From: Bordetella genomosp. 12
Lineage (GTDB): Bacteria > Pseudomonadota > Gammaproteobacteria > Burkholderiales > Burkholderiaceae_B
Reading direction: 5' to 3'
Length of the DNA: 64,000 nucleotides
Assembly: GCF_002261355.1 (NCBI RefSeq)
Contig: NZ_NEVU01000003.1
Coordinates: forward strand, 1,240,001 to 1,304,000
In this document: one piece after another, positions 18,024 through 26,466 of the stretch
How the letters are laid out: each line of letters opens with the position of its first letter
How positions within the stretch are numbered: position 1 is the first letter of the stretch
Position numbers and translations under genes: made by a program
Notes under the pieces: model-generated
Databases searched by the model: none
Told to the model about the DNA's origin: nothing
What the model saw: the letters and a program-made list of their open reading frames with translations, nothing else

Positions 18024-18067
18024 ATCCCCCTATCCGCCACCGGGCGCACCCAGGCACGACGTCACCG

Positions 18068-18991
18068 ATGAGAAAAATCCCCAACTTCGTGCTGTTGCGC
18101 GCTTTCGAGGCCGCCGCCCGCCTGCAGAGTTTCACGCTCGCCGCGCAGGAGCTGCACCTGACGCCCTCGGCGATCAGCCATCAGGTGCGCGAACTCGAAG
18201 CGCTCTTTGGCAAGCCCCTGTTCTGGCGCAGCCACCGCCAGGTCGAGCCCACGCCCGAAGGCCGCCGCCTGCTCGAGAGCCTGACACGCATCCTCAACGC
18301 GCTGGAAGCCTGCTGCGCCGAGGTCGAGCTCGCGCCGGCCGGCCAGGTGCTGTCGGTGTATTGCGCGCCCAGCCTGGCCGTCAAATGGCTGGGCCCGCGC
18401 CTGCCGGGCTTCATGACCAAGAACCCGGACATCACCATCCGCTTGTCCAGCGGGTCCGAACCCATGGACCTCACCCAGGCGCGCGAAGTCGACGTCGCCA
18501 TCTCCTACGGCCTGGCCCTGCGGCCCTCGGGCGTGGACGTCACCGCACTGGGCAAAGAAGACATCATCCCCATGTGCGCGCCGGCCCTGAAAACGCGCCG
18601 GCATACCTGGCGGCAGATCATGGAGTCCGCCCCGCTCATCGACTCGGCGCTCAGCCAGGTGCGCTGGAACGACTGGTTCGTCCTCAACGGCCTGACCCTG
18701 CCCTCGCGGCCCCGCACCTCCTTTGACCGCGGCGCGCTATCCATCTCGGCCGCCGTCGACGGCATGGGCATCGCGCTGGAAACCACGCGCTTTGCCGAAC
18801 GCGAACTCGCGCGCGGCGAACTCGTGCAGGCCGGCAAATCCGCCTTTGCCCGCATCACCCGCGAGAACCACTTCTTCTCGCAACGCAGCACCGAGCGCCG
18901 CGTCGACAAGATCAAACGCTTCAAGGACTGGCTGATGGAAGAGATCCGGGCGGCGGATCAGGCAGGCGGGGCAGACTCCCGACCGGCGTAG
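18068..18991 (+). CDS. LysR family transcriptional regulator, GcvA-like
   Basis: About 307 residues. N-terminal winged HTH ('LRAFEAAARLQSFTLAAQELHLTPSAISHQVREL', key residues A-A-x-x-L-x-x-T-x-S-A-I-S-H-Q) at residues ~8-65, followed by the two-lobed periplasmic-binding-like sensor. The wording 'HLTPSAISHQVRELE' and 'PSLAVKWLGPRL' fit the GcvA/AmpR branch. Divergent from the aldolase-MFS operon across a strong palindrome, so very likely its regulator. Last clear backbone gene before the lower-GC island. Confidence 0.92.
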   Translation: MRKIPNFVLLRAFEAAARLQSFTLAAQELHLTPSAISHQVRELEALFGKPLFWRSHRQVEPTPEGRRLLESLTRILNALEACCAEVELAPAGQVLSVYCAPSLAVKWLGPRLPGFMTKNPDITIRLSSGSEPMDLTQAREVDVAISYGLALRPSGVDVTALGKEDIIPMCAPALKTRRHTWRQIMESAPLIDSALSQVRWNDWFVLNGLTLPSRPRTSFDRGALSISAAVDGMGIALETTRFAERELARGELVQAGKSAFARITRENHFFSQRSTERRVDKIKRFKDWLMEEIRAADQAGGADSRPA

Positions 18992-19078
18992 GCGCGTTGA
19001 CGCTGCCGGCCCCAGCCAAACCGCCGATAGCGTCCCGTGCCCGAACGCGTAGCCCCTCGCCGAACCCGCCCAAAGCAA

Positions 19079-19102
19079 AAGGCCGCATCGAAATGCAGCC
19101 TT
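19079..19102 (-). terminator. Hairpin terminator with UUCG loop, minus strand
   Basis: On the minus strand AAGGCTGCAT-TTCG-ATGCGGCCTT is followed by TTGCTTT. One mismatch in a 10-bp stem, closed by a stable TTCG tetraloop. It would end transcription coming from the fic gene. The plus-strand reading lacks a T-run. Confidence 0.55.
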
Positions 19103-19138
19103 GGGGCGAAGTGGCATACGCACTACGCCAAGCAGCCC

Positions 19139-19300
19139 TTACATACGATAGCCATGCCGAAACGCCTCGAGTTCTTCCAACTGGCCGTTGGCCCGGGCAT
19201 TCATCGGATAGATGACAATGGCCCTATCAGGCACAACGATGCCAACAAAACCACTGGAAACGCCTTCATATCGTTCGATGAGCTGGTCGAGGAAGCGTGC
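19139..19300 (-). other. 53-codon open frame continuing in frame after the fic stop codon
   Basis: After the fic TGA (19301-19303) the same frame stays open for 53 codons to a TAA at 19139-19141, reading ARFLDQLIERYEG... and ending LEELEAFRHGYRM. The composition is protein-like rather than random, but it has no early ATG (the first Met is about 21 codons from the end) and no family is recognised. It may be the tail of a former gene joined to fic, or a readthrough extension. With the terminator just beyond, it is within the fic transcript. Confidence 0.3.
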
Positions 19301-20401
19301 TCACTGATCCATCTCGTGACCAATCGCCAGAACCGCTGTACTACCAGAGTCGCCTGCCGTGATGCGCTTCCATTTCGCACCTCGCCCCTTGCAAGTCGAT
19401 TCAATTGAGCCTTCTGATTTCATCGCCCGCAGCACTAGTCGAACCATGTCCCGGCTCACGCCCGGGCAGGCTTCTTCAATCTCGGAAATCGAAAACGGCA
19501 GAGTGCGCCCCAGAACTTCCGCGCGCACACGGTCGCCCTTGCTGCCACGGCCACGCTCAATCGTGCCGACACGCTCCTCGAACTCACGATAGGCCCGTAG
19601 CAAGGCACCCCAGAAGTAGTCGAGCCAAGGCTTGACGTTGTGCTGCCCCTGGTGCCAGCCCTGAGAGCTTGCTTCAAAAGCGTTTCGTGAGCCTTCCTTG
19701 GTGTCCTCGAAGATGCGTTCCAAGCTGATATAGCGACCCACGGCATAGTCGAAGTGGTAAAGCAGCGCCAAGGTCAGCAGGCGGGACATGCGGCCGTTGC
19801 CGTCGGAAAACGGGTGGATGCACAGGAAGTCGAGCATCGCCAGCGGCACCAGTACCAACGGGTCGGCCAAGTGCTGGTCCAGCGCGGTGGCGTAGCGCCC
19901 TGTCAGATCAGCCATGGCCATCGGCGTGAGATGCGTAGCAACTGGTTGGAAGCGCAACCGCGGCGTGCCATCGGGATGGCGTTCGATGATGTCGTTGTTG
20001 GTGGCTTTCCAGCGCCCGCCCGCCTGCGGCATATAGCGGTACAGCAGGGTGTGTAGTTGCAGCACCACTCCCTCGCTGAAGGACATGTGCGCGGCCGATT
20101 CGTGGATCAGCGCCAGGGCGTCACGGTAGCCCGCGATCTCCTGTTCGGAACGGCTCTTGGGCGTTGCGTTGCGGATGACCAGAGACTTCAACCGCGAGGG
20201 TGAGACGACAACGCCTTCCAGCCGGTTGGATGACTCGGTGGACTCCACCACGGCGATCTGGCGTAGCCCCTTGAGGGCTTCGGGCGACTGCACTGCGTAG
20301 AGCTGCTGCTTACCCTGGTACTCGCCAAGTGTGCGCAGCGTGGCGGCCTGGGTGCCATCGAAGCGAAGCGCGGCAAGGTACTCGGGCGTGAGCGAATGCA
20401 T
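19301..20401 (-). CDS. Fic family protein (AMP transferase)
   Basis: About 366 residues. The core motif HPFSDGNGRMSR matches HPFx(D/E)GNGRxxR, with the catalytic His near residue 196, and the flap precedes it. The inhibitory motif (S/T)xxxE(G/N) is visible as SNRLEG near residue 58, placing it in the class II group where the inhibitory helix is N-terminal. The C-terminus has a winged-helix-like region ('LPFSISEIEEACPGVSRDMVRLVLRAM', key residues only). Fic proteins of this build AMPylate or de-AMPylate target proteins; the target is unknown. It sits at the left end of the defence island, downstream of four TGGGGTA sites that overlap its likely promoter. Confidence 0.92.
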   Translation of the reverse strand: MHSLTPEYLAALRFDGTQAATLRTLGEYQGKQQLYAVQSPEALKGLRQIAVVESTESSNRLEGVVVSPSRLKSLVIRNATPKSRSEQEIAGYRDALALIHESAAHMSFSEGVVLQLHTLLYRYMPQAGGRWKATNNDIIERHPDGTPRLRFQPVATHLTPMAMADLTGRYATALDQHLADPLVLVPLAMLDFLCIHPFSDGNGRMSRLLTLALLYHFDYAVGRYISLERIFEDTKEGSRNAFEASSQGWHQGQHNVKPWLDYFWGALLRAYREFEERVGTIERGRGSKGDRVRAEVLGRTLPFSISEIEEACPGVSRDMVRLVLRAMKSEGSIESTCKGRGAKWKRITAGDSGSTAVLAIGHEMDQ

Positions 20402-20424
20402 GAAAATGTAAACTCAGGCTATCT

Positions 20425-20501
20425 AAATGGGGTAATCTTAGCCTTTAAATGGGGTATTATCTAAGACAATACCCCATTACTTGTGTTTGACTACCCCATT
20501 T
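20425..20501. repeat. Four phased TGGGGTA motifs (two direct, two inverted) upstream of fic
   Basis: AAATGGGGTAAT at 20425-20436, AAATGGGGTATT at 20447-20458, then inverted AATACCCCATTA at 20468-20479 and TACCCCATTT at 20492-20501. Neighbouring centres are 21-23 bp apart, that is two DNA helical turns, so bound proteins would sit on one face. The array fills the gap between fic and the broken integrase and probably contains the fic promoter. Confidence 0.7.
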
Positions 20502-20504
20502 CCT

Positions 20505-21415
20505 GAAGAACGTTGGATCGTCCTTCAGCACGGCAATGGCCTGCGCCGACAACGGGCTGACATGCTGACATGGTCACGTCGCGCTTTCATCTTCGCCGCA
20601 GGCCGACGCCACAAGGCATCCTCAAAGTCGAACTCGTCCCACTCGGCATCCGCCGCCTCCCCTGGACGGCAGGCGGTCAGCGCAATCAGCCGCAGGCACA
20701 ACGAGGTTTCCGGATAGCCCCGGTAGCCGCGCAACTCCTGATAGAACTTCTGGATTTGCTCTCGCGTCAACGCGGCCCTGCTCTCGCAGAACGGCACGCG
20801 CAGCCGCCCGCGAAGACTGGGAATAGGATTGGCCTCGACCAGACCCCGCACCACCGCGAACTCGAAGATCGCCGACAGATCGCCTTTGACGTGAATCGCC
20901 GCCCAGGCTCCGTGGGACTTGCATTCCTCCAGCAGCGGACGAATCTGTTTGACCCCGATGTCGCTCATCGGCATCCCGTCGAACTTGGGCGACAGGTACT
21001 TCCTGATGCGGGACTCTTTCCTGCGGTAGGAACTGAGCGCAAAGACTGGCTTGATCTCGGCCAGGTACGCCCGCGCCACCTTGGCGAACGAGCTTTCCTT
21101 TGCGCGCTTGCGTTCTTCCAGCGCTTCGAGGTTGCGCCGCTTGACCTGCTGCCGCTCATGCGCAGGATGAATGCCTTGCTTGACCAGGGCACGCGCCTTC
21201 TCTCGGGCCGCACGTGCCTCCGCAAGACTTACTTGAGGAAAGCCGCCAATGGCAAAGGGGTTCTCCTTGCCTTGCAGGCGGTACTTCCACCGCCAGAGCT
21301 TGCCGCCGGTGGGCTTGACCAGCAGGAACAAGCTCCCGCCGTCTGAAAGTTTCCAGTCTCGATCAGTCGATTTGGCCGACCTGACCTTGAGGTCGGTGAG
21401 TAGGTTTTCGGGCAT
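20505..21415 (-). pseudogene. P4-type tyrosine integrase (DUF4102), frameshifted and truncated
   Basis: The N-terminal DUF4102 domain ('LSDGGSLFLLVKPTGGKLWRWKYR', key residues only), the arm/core SAM-like domain and the first catalytic Arg ('LTACRPGEAADAEWDEFD') are present. At 20557-20572 an 8-bp tandem duplication (CTGACATG twice) shifts the frame: removing one copy restores D-H-V-S-P-L-S-A-Q-A-I-A-V-L-K, the expected continuation. Shortly after, similarity stops and the TGGGGTA array begins, so the HxLR and catalytic Tyr parts are missing. The enzyme cannot be active. Normal relatives are about 400 residues; ~290 remain. It marks an old phage-like or ICE-like insertion. Confidence 0.85.
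20557..20572. repeat. 8-bp tandem duplication CTGACATG inside the integrase
   Basis: Two adjacent copies of CTGACATG. Deleting one restores the integrase reading frame, so this is the disabling lesion. Could be a replication slip or the footprint left by an element that makes 8-bp target duplications. Confidence 0.8.
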
Positions 21416-21752
21416 CGTTGGACTCCACTGCGGGGAGATGTACCCCCACGGTTGAACACGAGCCCCCCCGACGCTACCCCCGAATTTTCTGGACCTCGAT
21501 GAACAATAGGAACACTCAGCAGACCGTATTTTTTACGCAACCCATTGATTTCAAATGGGCCAACCTGTCCACCACGCGCTACTGAGCGCTACTGAGATCC
21601 AGCAAATTCGTCAGACGTTACCGAGGCACCCTTAAGTTACAAGAGTATGGACACGACTTAACCAACTGAATTAGAAGAACTTATTCCAACCGAGCGGTGT
21701 CCATACCTGGTGGTTGTTGGGCACACATCACAGCATAAAAAGACCCTACTGA
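21416..21752. other. Gene-free gap with tandem and inverted repeats upstream of the integrase
   Basis: No convincing gene. It holds a 10-bp tandem repeat (GCGCTACTGA twice, 21576-21595) and a perfect 10-bp inverted repeat, GTATGGACAC at 21645-21654 and GTGTCCATAC at 21697-21706. P4-type integrases often sit next to their attachment site, so these may be remains of arm or core sites; no tRNA sequence is seen here. Confidence 0.4.
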
Positions 21753-23606
21753 TTAAAACTCCTCGTCATTGGAATCCAGTGCAGTCGTCTCGCTCGATCC
21801 TTCAGGGAGGTCTCGGTAAGGATAAAACCCAATCCGACCATCCCCTCCCAGCCCGACAAACTCCTCCGTGGGGAGGGACTTCGCAACAATTGCGGGAACG
21901 TTAGTGTTCTCCATCACGATGATTTGGCCTTTACCTTGGAACGCGGCCAACCACGCGTAGAACTTCTCACCCACAGTCGCGGCAGGAACCTCTCCTTCAC
22001 CGGCGAACTTGGGATCGCCGTACGCCCTCAGCGGAGAGTCGATCACAACGACACCCAGGTGGGGATGCCCTTCTTGAAGTGCGTGTTCCATAAGAGCAAT
22101 AGTCAACGCAGAAAGGTAGAGCGCTCGCTTACCCGCACCGTAGCTGAGTCTGGGCCGATCATTTAGCACTAAATCACACGCTGCTGCATCCAGAGCAATA
22201 TTCTTGATGTCACTGAATCCCCAAGCCTCCAGCATGGCCTTCGACTGATCGGCCACAGCTCTTCCATCTGTTCCTCCGTCCCGAGTCACAGTCACTTTCG
22301 GCCTGACCTTTAGCCCCTTCAACCGAGTGATCTCCGCCTCGAGCCGCGCAATTTCATCAAGAGCCCCAAGCTGCGCCGACAACTCGCCTCGGCGTTCCGC
22401 GAGGGTTTTGGGATCCGTCGAAAACTCGATACGAACACCGGTCAAAGCAGCCGCCTCCCGTTGCTCCAGCCGATCCAAATCAGTTCGCTTTAGGATCACT
22501 TGATCACCAAATCTCTGAAAGCGCTCCCTCTCAGTTTTCAGGGCAGAAACCAACCCTGCCCTCAGATTGGAGATTTTCCCGGCTTCAGCGGCGATGGCTT
22601 TGCGATAGCTATCAGGTTTTTCCAGCTGTACAGGTACGTGGTCCTGTGCGAGAGGCGGAGTGCCACATAGCGGACATGGGATCTCTGAGAGCTCCAGAAA
22701 AAATTCTACGCCCTCTCCAGCCGCGCCCAATCGCTCTAAGTCATTGTTGTACTTTTGCTCCAGGATCTCAAACCTGGAAATCATCGAGCCAGATTGGTCG
22801 CGACGAACGGTCCAACTCCTCACTTCCGATGCGGCCTGCGCGATTTCTTTCCTTACCGACCTGAGCTTTGACGCCCTGGCCTCATACTGAAGATTCAGCT
22901 CATTCAGATTCTTGTCGACGCTCGCCAGTGCTTTCTCGACGTCTTCGCGAAGGACGTCGGAGTCGATGTCTGCTTTGACCCGAATCAGTGATTCCTCAGC
23001 GGAAGTCAACTGACCTCTGATACGATCAACCTCAGAGTTAGACTTTTTTATCGTTATAGCAGCATCATCTTGTCCCGTGAGGAACAGATTGAACGATGCT
23101 ACGCGCTGAGGTACTTGAGCATAGTTTGTCCCCGCGGTATGGCCCTCACCCATGATTGAGGTCTGCGACACTAACGTCCAATGACGTAGGTCGTCGCCAG
23201 TCACACGGCCTTTCTTGCTTGCCGAATGTAGGATCACACTGCCGCTAGCACCGGATAACTCAACCAGAAATTCCCCCAACTTTTGGTCGATGGGCTCAAG
23301 CGAATCATCGCCATCAGTATCTTGATTGCGACGAAATATGGTAGGCAAGCCGCCCTTGATGCCACGGGATATCTCGTAGTCCTGACCATCAGAGGAAAAC
23401 CTCAAGTGGAGCTCGTCATAGCCTTGCGCAAGCGGGAACCACTTTGGTGGCTTGTCGCCACCCAACATGTACCACAAACACTCACGGATATAAGACTTAC
23501 CTGTATCGCTCGGACCAAGTATCAGTTGCCGTTTAGAATCAAAATTAACCTCGGCATCCGGCAGATCTGGGCCTGTCGCCCAGAGCTTAAATAACACTAT
23601 TCCCAT
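21753..23606 (-). CDS. ABC-three component system ATPase (SMC/Rad50-like)
   Basis: About 617 residues. Walker A is GPSDTGKS at residues 31-38; a long charged helical middle contains a Rad50-like zinc hook C-P-L-C near residue 310; then a signature-like 'LSYGAGKRALYLSALTIAL' and Walker B 'LGVVVIDSPLRAYGDP' close the second half of the ATPase head. This is the build of the ABC ATPase of ABC-3C conflict systems. It is the third gene of a minus-strand operon and overlaps the middle component by 10 nt (ATGGGAATAG). In the known model it senses invading DNA or a related signal and licenses the nuclease effector encoded first. A start at 23651 is possible but would extend the overlap without a ribosome site. 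Confidence 0.85.
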   Translation of the reverse strand: MGIVLFKLWATGPDLPDAEVNFDSKRQLILGPSDTGKSYIRECLWYMLGGDKPPKWFPLAQGYDELHLRFSSDGQDYEISRGIKGGLPTIFRRNQDTDGDDSLEPIDQKLGEFLVELSGASGSVILHSASKKGRVTGDDLRHWTLVSQTSIMGEGHTAGTNYAQVPQRVASFNLFLTGQDDAAITIKKSNSEVDRIRGQLTSAEESLIRVKADIDSDVLREDVEKALASVDKNLNELNLQYEARASKLRSVRKEIAQAASEVRSWTVRRDQSGSMISRFEILEQKYNNDLERLGAAGEGVEFFLELSEIPCPLCGTPPLAQDHVPVQLEKPDSYRKAIAAEAGKISNLRAGLVSALKTERERFQRFGDQVILKRTDLDRLEQREAAALTGVRIEFSTDPKTLAERRGELSAQLGALDEIARLEAEITRLKGLKVRPKVTVTRDGGTDGRAVADQSKAMLEAWGFSDIKNIALDAAACDLVLNDRPRLSYGAGKRALYLSALTIALMEHALQEGHPHLGVVVIDSPLRAYGDPKFAGEGEVPAATVGEKFYAWLAAFQGKGQIIVMENTNVPAIVAKSLPTEEFVGLGGDGRIGFYPYRDLPEGSSETTALDSNDEEF

Positions 23607-24091
23607 AAATGCCCCTGACCGTAGGATTGTGTCTCGACCTCTGCTCCCCATAGATGGCCGCTAGCCGAGAACTCTTCCGTGAGTGTCAACGAATCCATAT
23701 CTCCGAAGTGGCTTGCAACCCATGCGCATCTCACATCAAGTTTTCGCAGATATGGGGATCCAAGCCCGCCCGTTAAAGCCCGAGAATTTTCGCCGGCAAA
23801 GTATGTGATTCCCTCAGCCCCCCAACTAGCCGTAACGAGCGCACGGGTGCTCATTAGATGAAGCCCTTGTTCGATCAGCTCTCGCCGACTCATCAACTCC
23901 CCCCCTCTGTAAGGCACTGGCGTATGTAGACTCGTAGGTCCCTCTAGATCGGCGGAGTAGACCACGGCATAGTCCAGCAATACGAGCTTCTGCAAATCTG
24001 CTCCGCGGGGGAACAGGGCTTGAAGCAGGTATACCATTCGAAGCCCCAGCTCAAATGGTGTGTTGAAAACAGGGGGGGATTTCCTTTTCAT
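23597..24091 (-). CDS. ABC-three component system middle component
   Basis: About 164 residues. 'NTPFELGLRMVYLLQALFP' at the start, then 'KLVLLDYAVVYSADLEGPTSLHTPVPYRGGE' (key residues L-D-Y-A and the L-H-x-P-x-P-Y-R-x-G-E block) is the typical pattern of ABC-3C middle components, which link the effector to the ATPase. Starts in an ATGA overlap with the effector stop and ends inside the ATPase start, so the three genes are strictly coupled. Assignment rests on motif wording plus gene order; the exact middle-component subfamily is not decided. Confidence 0.8.
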   Translation of the reverse strand: MKRKSPPVFNTPFELGLRMVYLLQALFPRGADLQKLVLLDYAVVYSADLEGPTSLHTPVPYRGGELMSRRELIEQGLHLMSTRALVTASWGAEGITYFAGENSRALTGGLGSPYLRKLDVRCAWVASHFGDMDSLTLTEEFSASGHLWGAEVETQSYGQGHLWE

Positions 24092-25200
24092 TTGACCCAC
24101 TTGATCTTTTTATCGTTAGCCAGATGGTGGCAAGAGCCCGGCAAGTCGTTCGGTCGCAGTGTTTTAGCAAGCACGCTATCGCTCAGCTTCAGCGTGTTCA
24201 CCCCTTGCAACACGTCCTCGAGACGCTCAAGACCGGTCTTGGTTTTCAAGCTGTTTAGCCATGGCCGAATACCTGCCTGAACAAGCGTCAGAAATGCAAC
24301 GAACTCATCTTCACCATAGATATCTCGGCTGAACTGCTTGAGCCCTTCGGCGCAGTAGAAGTACGAACGTTGATCACTAAAGTGCTCTGCGTACCTAGTA
24401 GACGCGAGAACATCCGCAAGGCTCACCGGCGTTCCATGATGCTCTTCGTACACACGCAAGAGCTCGGAAACGTAGATCATCTCCGAACCATCTGGGGTAT
24501 GGGGAGTCAATGGATCATCACCCCTCTCTGCCTCAATGCCGAACAAAGAGTAATGGCGCTTCTTGTTTTCAGAGTGCCATTCGATTAGGTCTCGCACTAA
24601 GCACTCACGGATGCGCGAGAAGTCGAATGCATTGATCAGCCGCTTCAAGTCATCGGTGAGCAAGCCCGTCTTGTTCTTGAAGCCAGTATTACCCTTTTCC
24701 CACGCGTCGAGGAAGGTCTCCTTGAACGTAGCTGGGTCAGCAAACAAATTATGTAGATCATTCCCTGCATTCTTAGGTGCGCAGAGATAGTAGTGCCGAG
24801 GCGACTTGTACACGCCAGCCAATAGGTTGCGAAAAAATTTACCAAGCTCTGGAAAAAAAACAGAAGGTGTTATTCCACTCGCGTAATGCTTGGCTTGGTA
24901 CAAATCCCATTGACCCGCCACTTGCTGTTCGACAAGCCGGGCCTCGATATCGCGGCCACCGTCACCAGCGCCACCCAGCTTTTTTACGAAGCTATAGATG
25001 TGTTCTCCACCTGGCCTACGCTGGCATGCCTCCTCGATAAATTCTTCCCATTGGTCCTCATTGAAGTGTTGAACCTGAACGGATGGAGGCACCGCTCCGT
25101 GCTTCACAGCGAGACGATTTATCTTCTTCGTAGCGGGCTTTTTCTTTGATGTTGTCATCACAGAAGCGGACGGCAGGTTTTGGGTAAGGTCGGAAGTCAC
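24088..25200 (-). CDS. ABC-three component system effector with Mrr-like nuclease domain
   Basis: About 370 residues from a GTG at 25200 (ATG at 25158 is an alternative; neither has a clear ribosome site). An N-terminal restriction-endonuclease-fold domain shows GGAGDGGRDIEA with Asp84 and YQAKHY with Gln102-x-Lys104, the D...QxK arrangement of Mrr-type PD-(D/E)xK nucleases. The remaining ~230 residues are helical and fit the ABC-3C C-terminal domain ('LRVYEEHHGTPVSLADVLAS', 'YFYCAEGLKQFSRD'). First gene of the operon. Expected role: cleavage of nucleic acid once released by the ATPase and middle component. Activity is inferred from motifs only. Confidence 0.82.
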   Translation of the reverse strand: MTSDLTQNLPSASVMTTSKKKPATKKINRLAVKHGAVPPSVQVQHFNEDQWEEFIEEACQRRPGGEHIYSFVKKLGGAGDGGRDIEARLVEQQVAGQWDLYQAKHYASGITPSVFFPELGKFFRNLLAGVYKSPRHYYLCAPKNAGNDLHNLFADPATFKETFLDAWEKGNTGFKNKTGLLTDDLKRLINAFDFSRIRECLVRDLIEWHSENKKRHYSLFGIEAERGDDPLTPHTPDGSEMIYVSELLRVYEEHHGTPVSLADVLASTRYAEHFSDQRSYFYCAEGLKQFSRDIYGEDEFVAFLTLVQAGIRPWLNSLKTKTGLERLEDVLQGVNTLKLSDSVLAKTLRPNDLPGSCHHLANDKKIKWVK

Positions 25201-25397
25201 GTGGAGGAACGGACGAAAACAATCACTGCTTTACAACCGATTGTAACCACCAAACATTGTCGAGCTGTCAAAGCAACGATCTTCTACAAGGAGCCACTAA
25301 AGCGGTTCCCGCTGTCTGAGCACCGTAAGCGCCCGGCAAACCCATATTGAACGCAGCCATTGTCCCCGATAGTGTCCACCACTTTTAGGTGGACACC

Positions 25398-25736
25398 GTG
25401 TCGAAGACAGAATTAGCGCCGATGCCTAAGCGCCGGTCTTATCCGAAGGCGCTGAAGGCCCAGATCGTAGCCCAGTGCAGTCAGCCATGAACCTCCATTG
25501 CCGGCGTGGCGCTGTCACACGGCGTGAACGCGAACCTGGTGCATAAGTGGATTCGCCAGGCCGAACGGCAGAACCCTGTAGCGCCGGCGTTCGTGCCGGT
25601 CGCGTTGCCCGCGGTGCCCTCGTCAGGCCGTCACATCGAGATCCGCTTGTCGCGCGGTCCCGCGCAAGCGACGGTGCAATGGCCCGTGAGTGAAGCGGGC
25701 GCATGCGTGGCGTGGCTACGTAAGTGGCTGCGGTGA
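25398..25736 (+). pseudogene. tnpA: IS66 tnpA with in-frame stop
   Basis: Reads VSKTELAPMPKRRSYPKALK, then Q-P-stop at 25488-25490, then continues in the same frame T-S-I-A-G-V-A-L-S-H-G-V-N-A-N-L-V-H-K-W. Relatives have Gly at the stop position, so a GGA-to-TGA nonsense change is likely. The helix-turn-helix of IS66 OrfA is otherwise intact. Confidence 0.85.
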
Positions 25737-26070
25737 TCCGTGTCGATGCGATCTGGCTGGCGACCGAGCCGCTGGACATGCGCCCAGGCACTGAGACGGC
25801 GCTCTGGCCCGGGTGGTGGCGGTGTTCGGCGTTGCTCGCCCGCACCACGCCTATTGCTTCGCAAACCGGCGCGCCAACCGCATGAAGGTGCTGGTGCACG
25901 ACGGGATCGGCGTGTGGCTGGCCGCGCGCCGGCTGAACCAAGGCAGGTTCGTGTGGGCCGATGCCCTGCGTGGCCCCCCCCTCGCGGTCGACGGCGAACA
26001 ATGGCAGGCGCTGGCGCTGGGCTTGCCCTGGCAGCATGTGGGCGCGGCAGGAGCGATCTCGGTGTTGTAG
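25733..26070 (+). pseudogene. tnpB: IS66 tnpB, frameshifted
   Basis: Starts with GTG overlapping the tnpA stop and reads VIRVDAIWLATEPLDMR, the usual IS66 Orf2 beginning. Near 25800 the frame shifts by what looks like a 2-nt insertion; the rest (VVAVFGVARPHHAYCF... to GAAGAISVL) continues in another frame to the expected C-terminus. Confidence 0.82.
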
Positions 26071-26132
26071 CGCCTGACAATCCGGCAAGACGCCAATACC
26101 CCCGCGGCGAGCCCTGCGGCATACTGGCGGCC

Positions 26133-26466
26133 ATGAGTACCGCATCCCAGGACACCCCTCGACGCGCAGCAACTGCGCGCGTTGGCCGAACGCCTGATGG
26201 GCGAGGTGGCCACGCGTGACGCCCAGATAGCGGCGCACGATGCGGTGATTGCCGAGCGGGATCGCGTACTGCACTTCAAACAGACGCACATCGACCAGCT
26301 CATGCCGGAGCTGGCGCTGTACAAGCGCTGGCGCTACGGCAAGCGCTGCGAGCAACTGAACCCCGCGCAGGCAAGCCTTCTGGAAGGAACGATGGATGCC
26401 GACAGGGCGGCCATCGAAGAGGAAGTCAACGCGCTGCGCGAGGCGATAAGCAAAACAGCCTTGTGA
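26133..26466 (+). pseudogene. tnpC: IS66 tnpC, frameshifted N-terminal fragment
   Basis: MSTASQDT is followed by a one-base slip in a run of C near 26155; the correct frame then gives L-D-A-Q-Q-L-R-A-L-A-E-R-L and the coiled-coil and 'LALYKRWRYGKR' block of IS66 transposases. Sequence leaves the family near 26460, before any DDE catalytic residue, so only about a fifth of the gene is left. Confidence 0.82.

Larger units (their letters stand above)
25325..26466 (+). mobile_element. IS66 family element, left part only, decayed
   Basis: The left end starts GTAAGCGCCCGG at 25325, the usual IS66 terminal sequence. tnpA, tnpB and the beginning of tnpC follow in the standard order and each is broken by a different lesion. 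The element stops about 110 codons into tnpC; no matching right terminal repeat is seen up to the HNH gene, so no target duplication can be tested. It separates the ABC-3C operon from the Septu-like operon. Confidence 0.85.

Noticed and set aside
18997-19215. Short plus-strand frame after the LysR gene
   Set aside because: Proline/arginine-rich shadow with no ribosome site; the minus-strand reading holds a terminator and a more protein-like frame.
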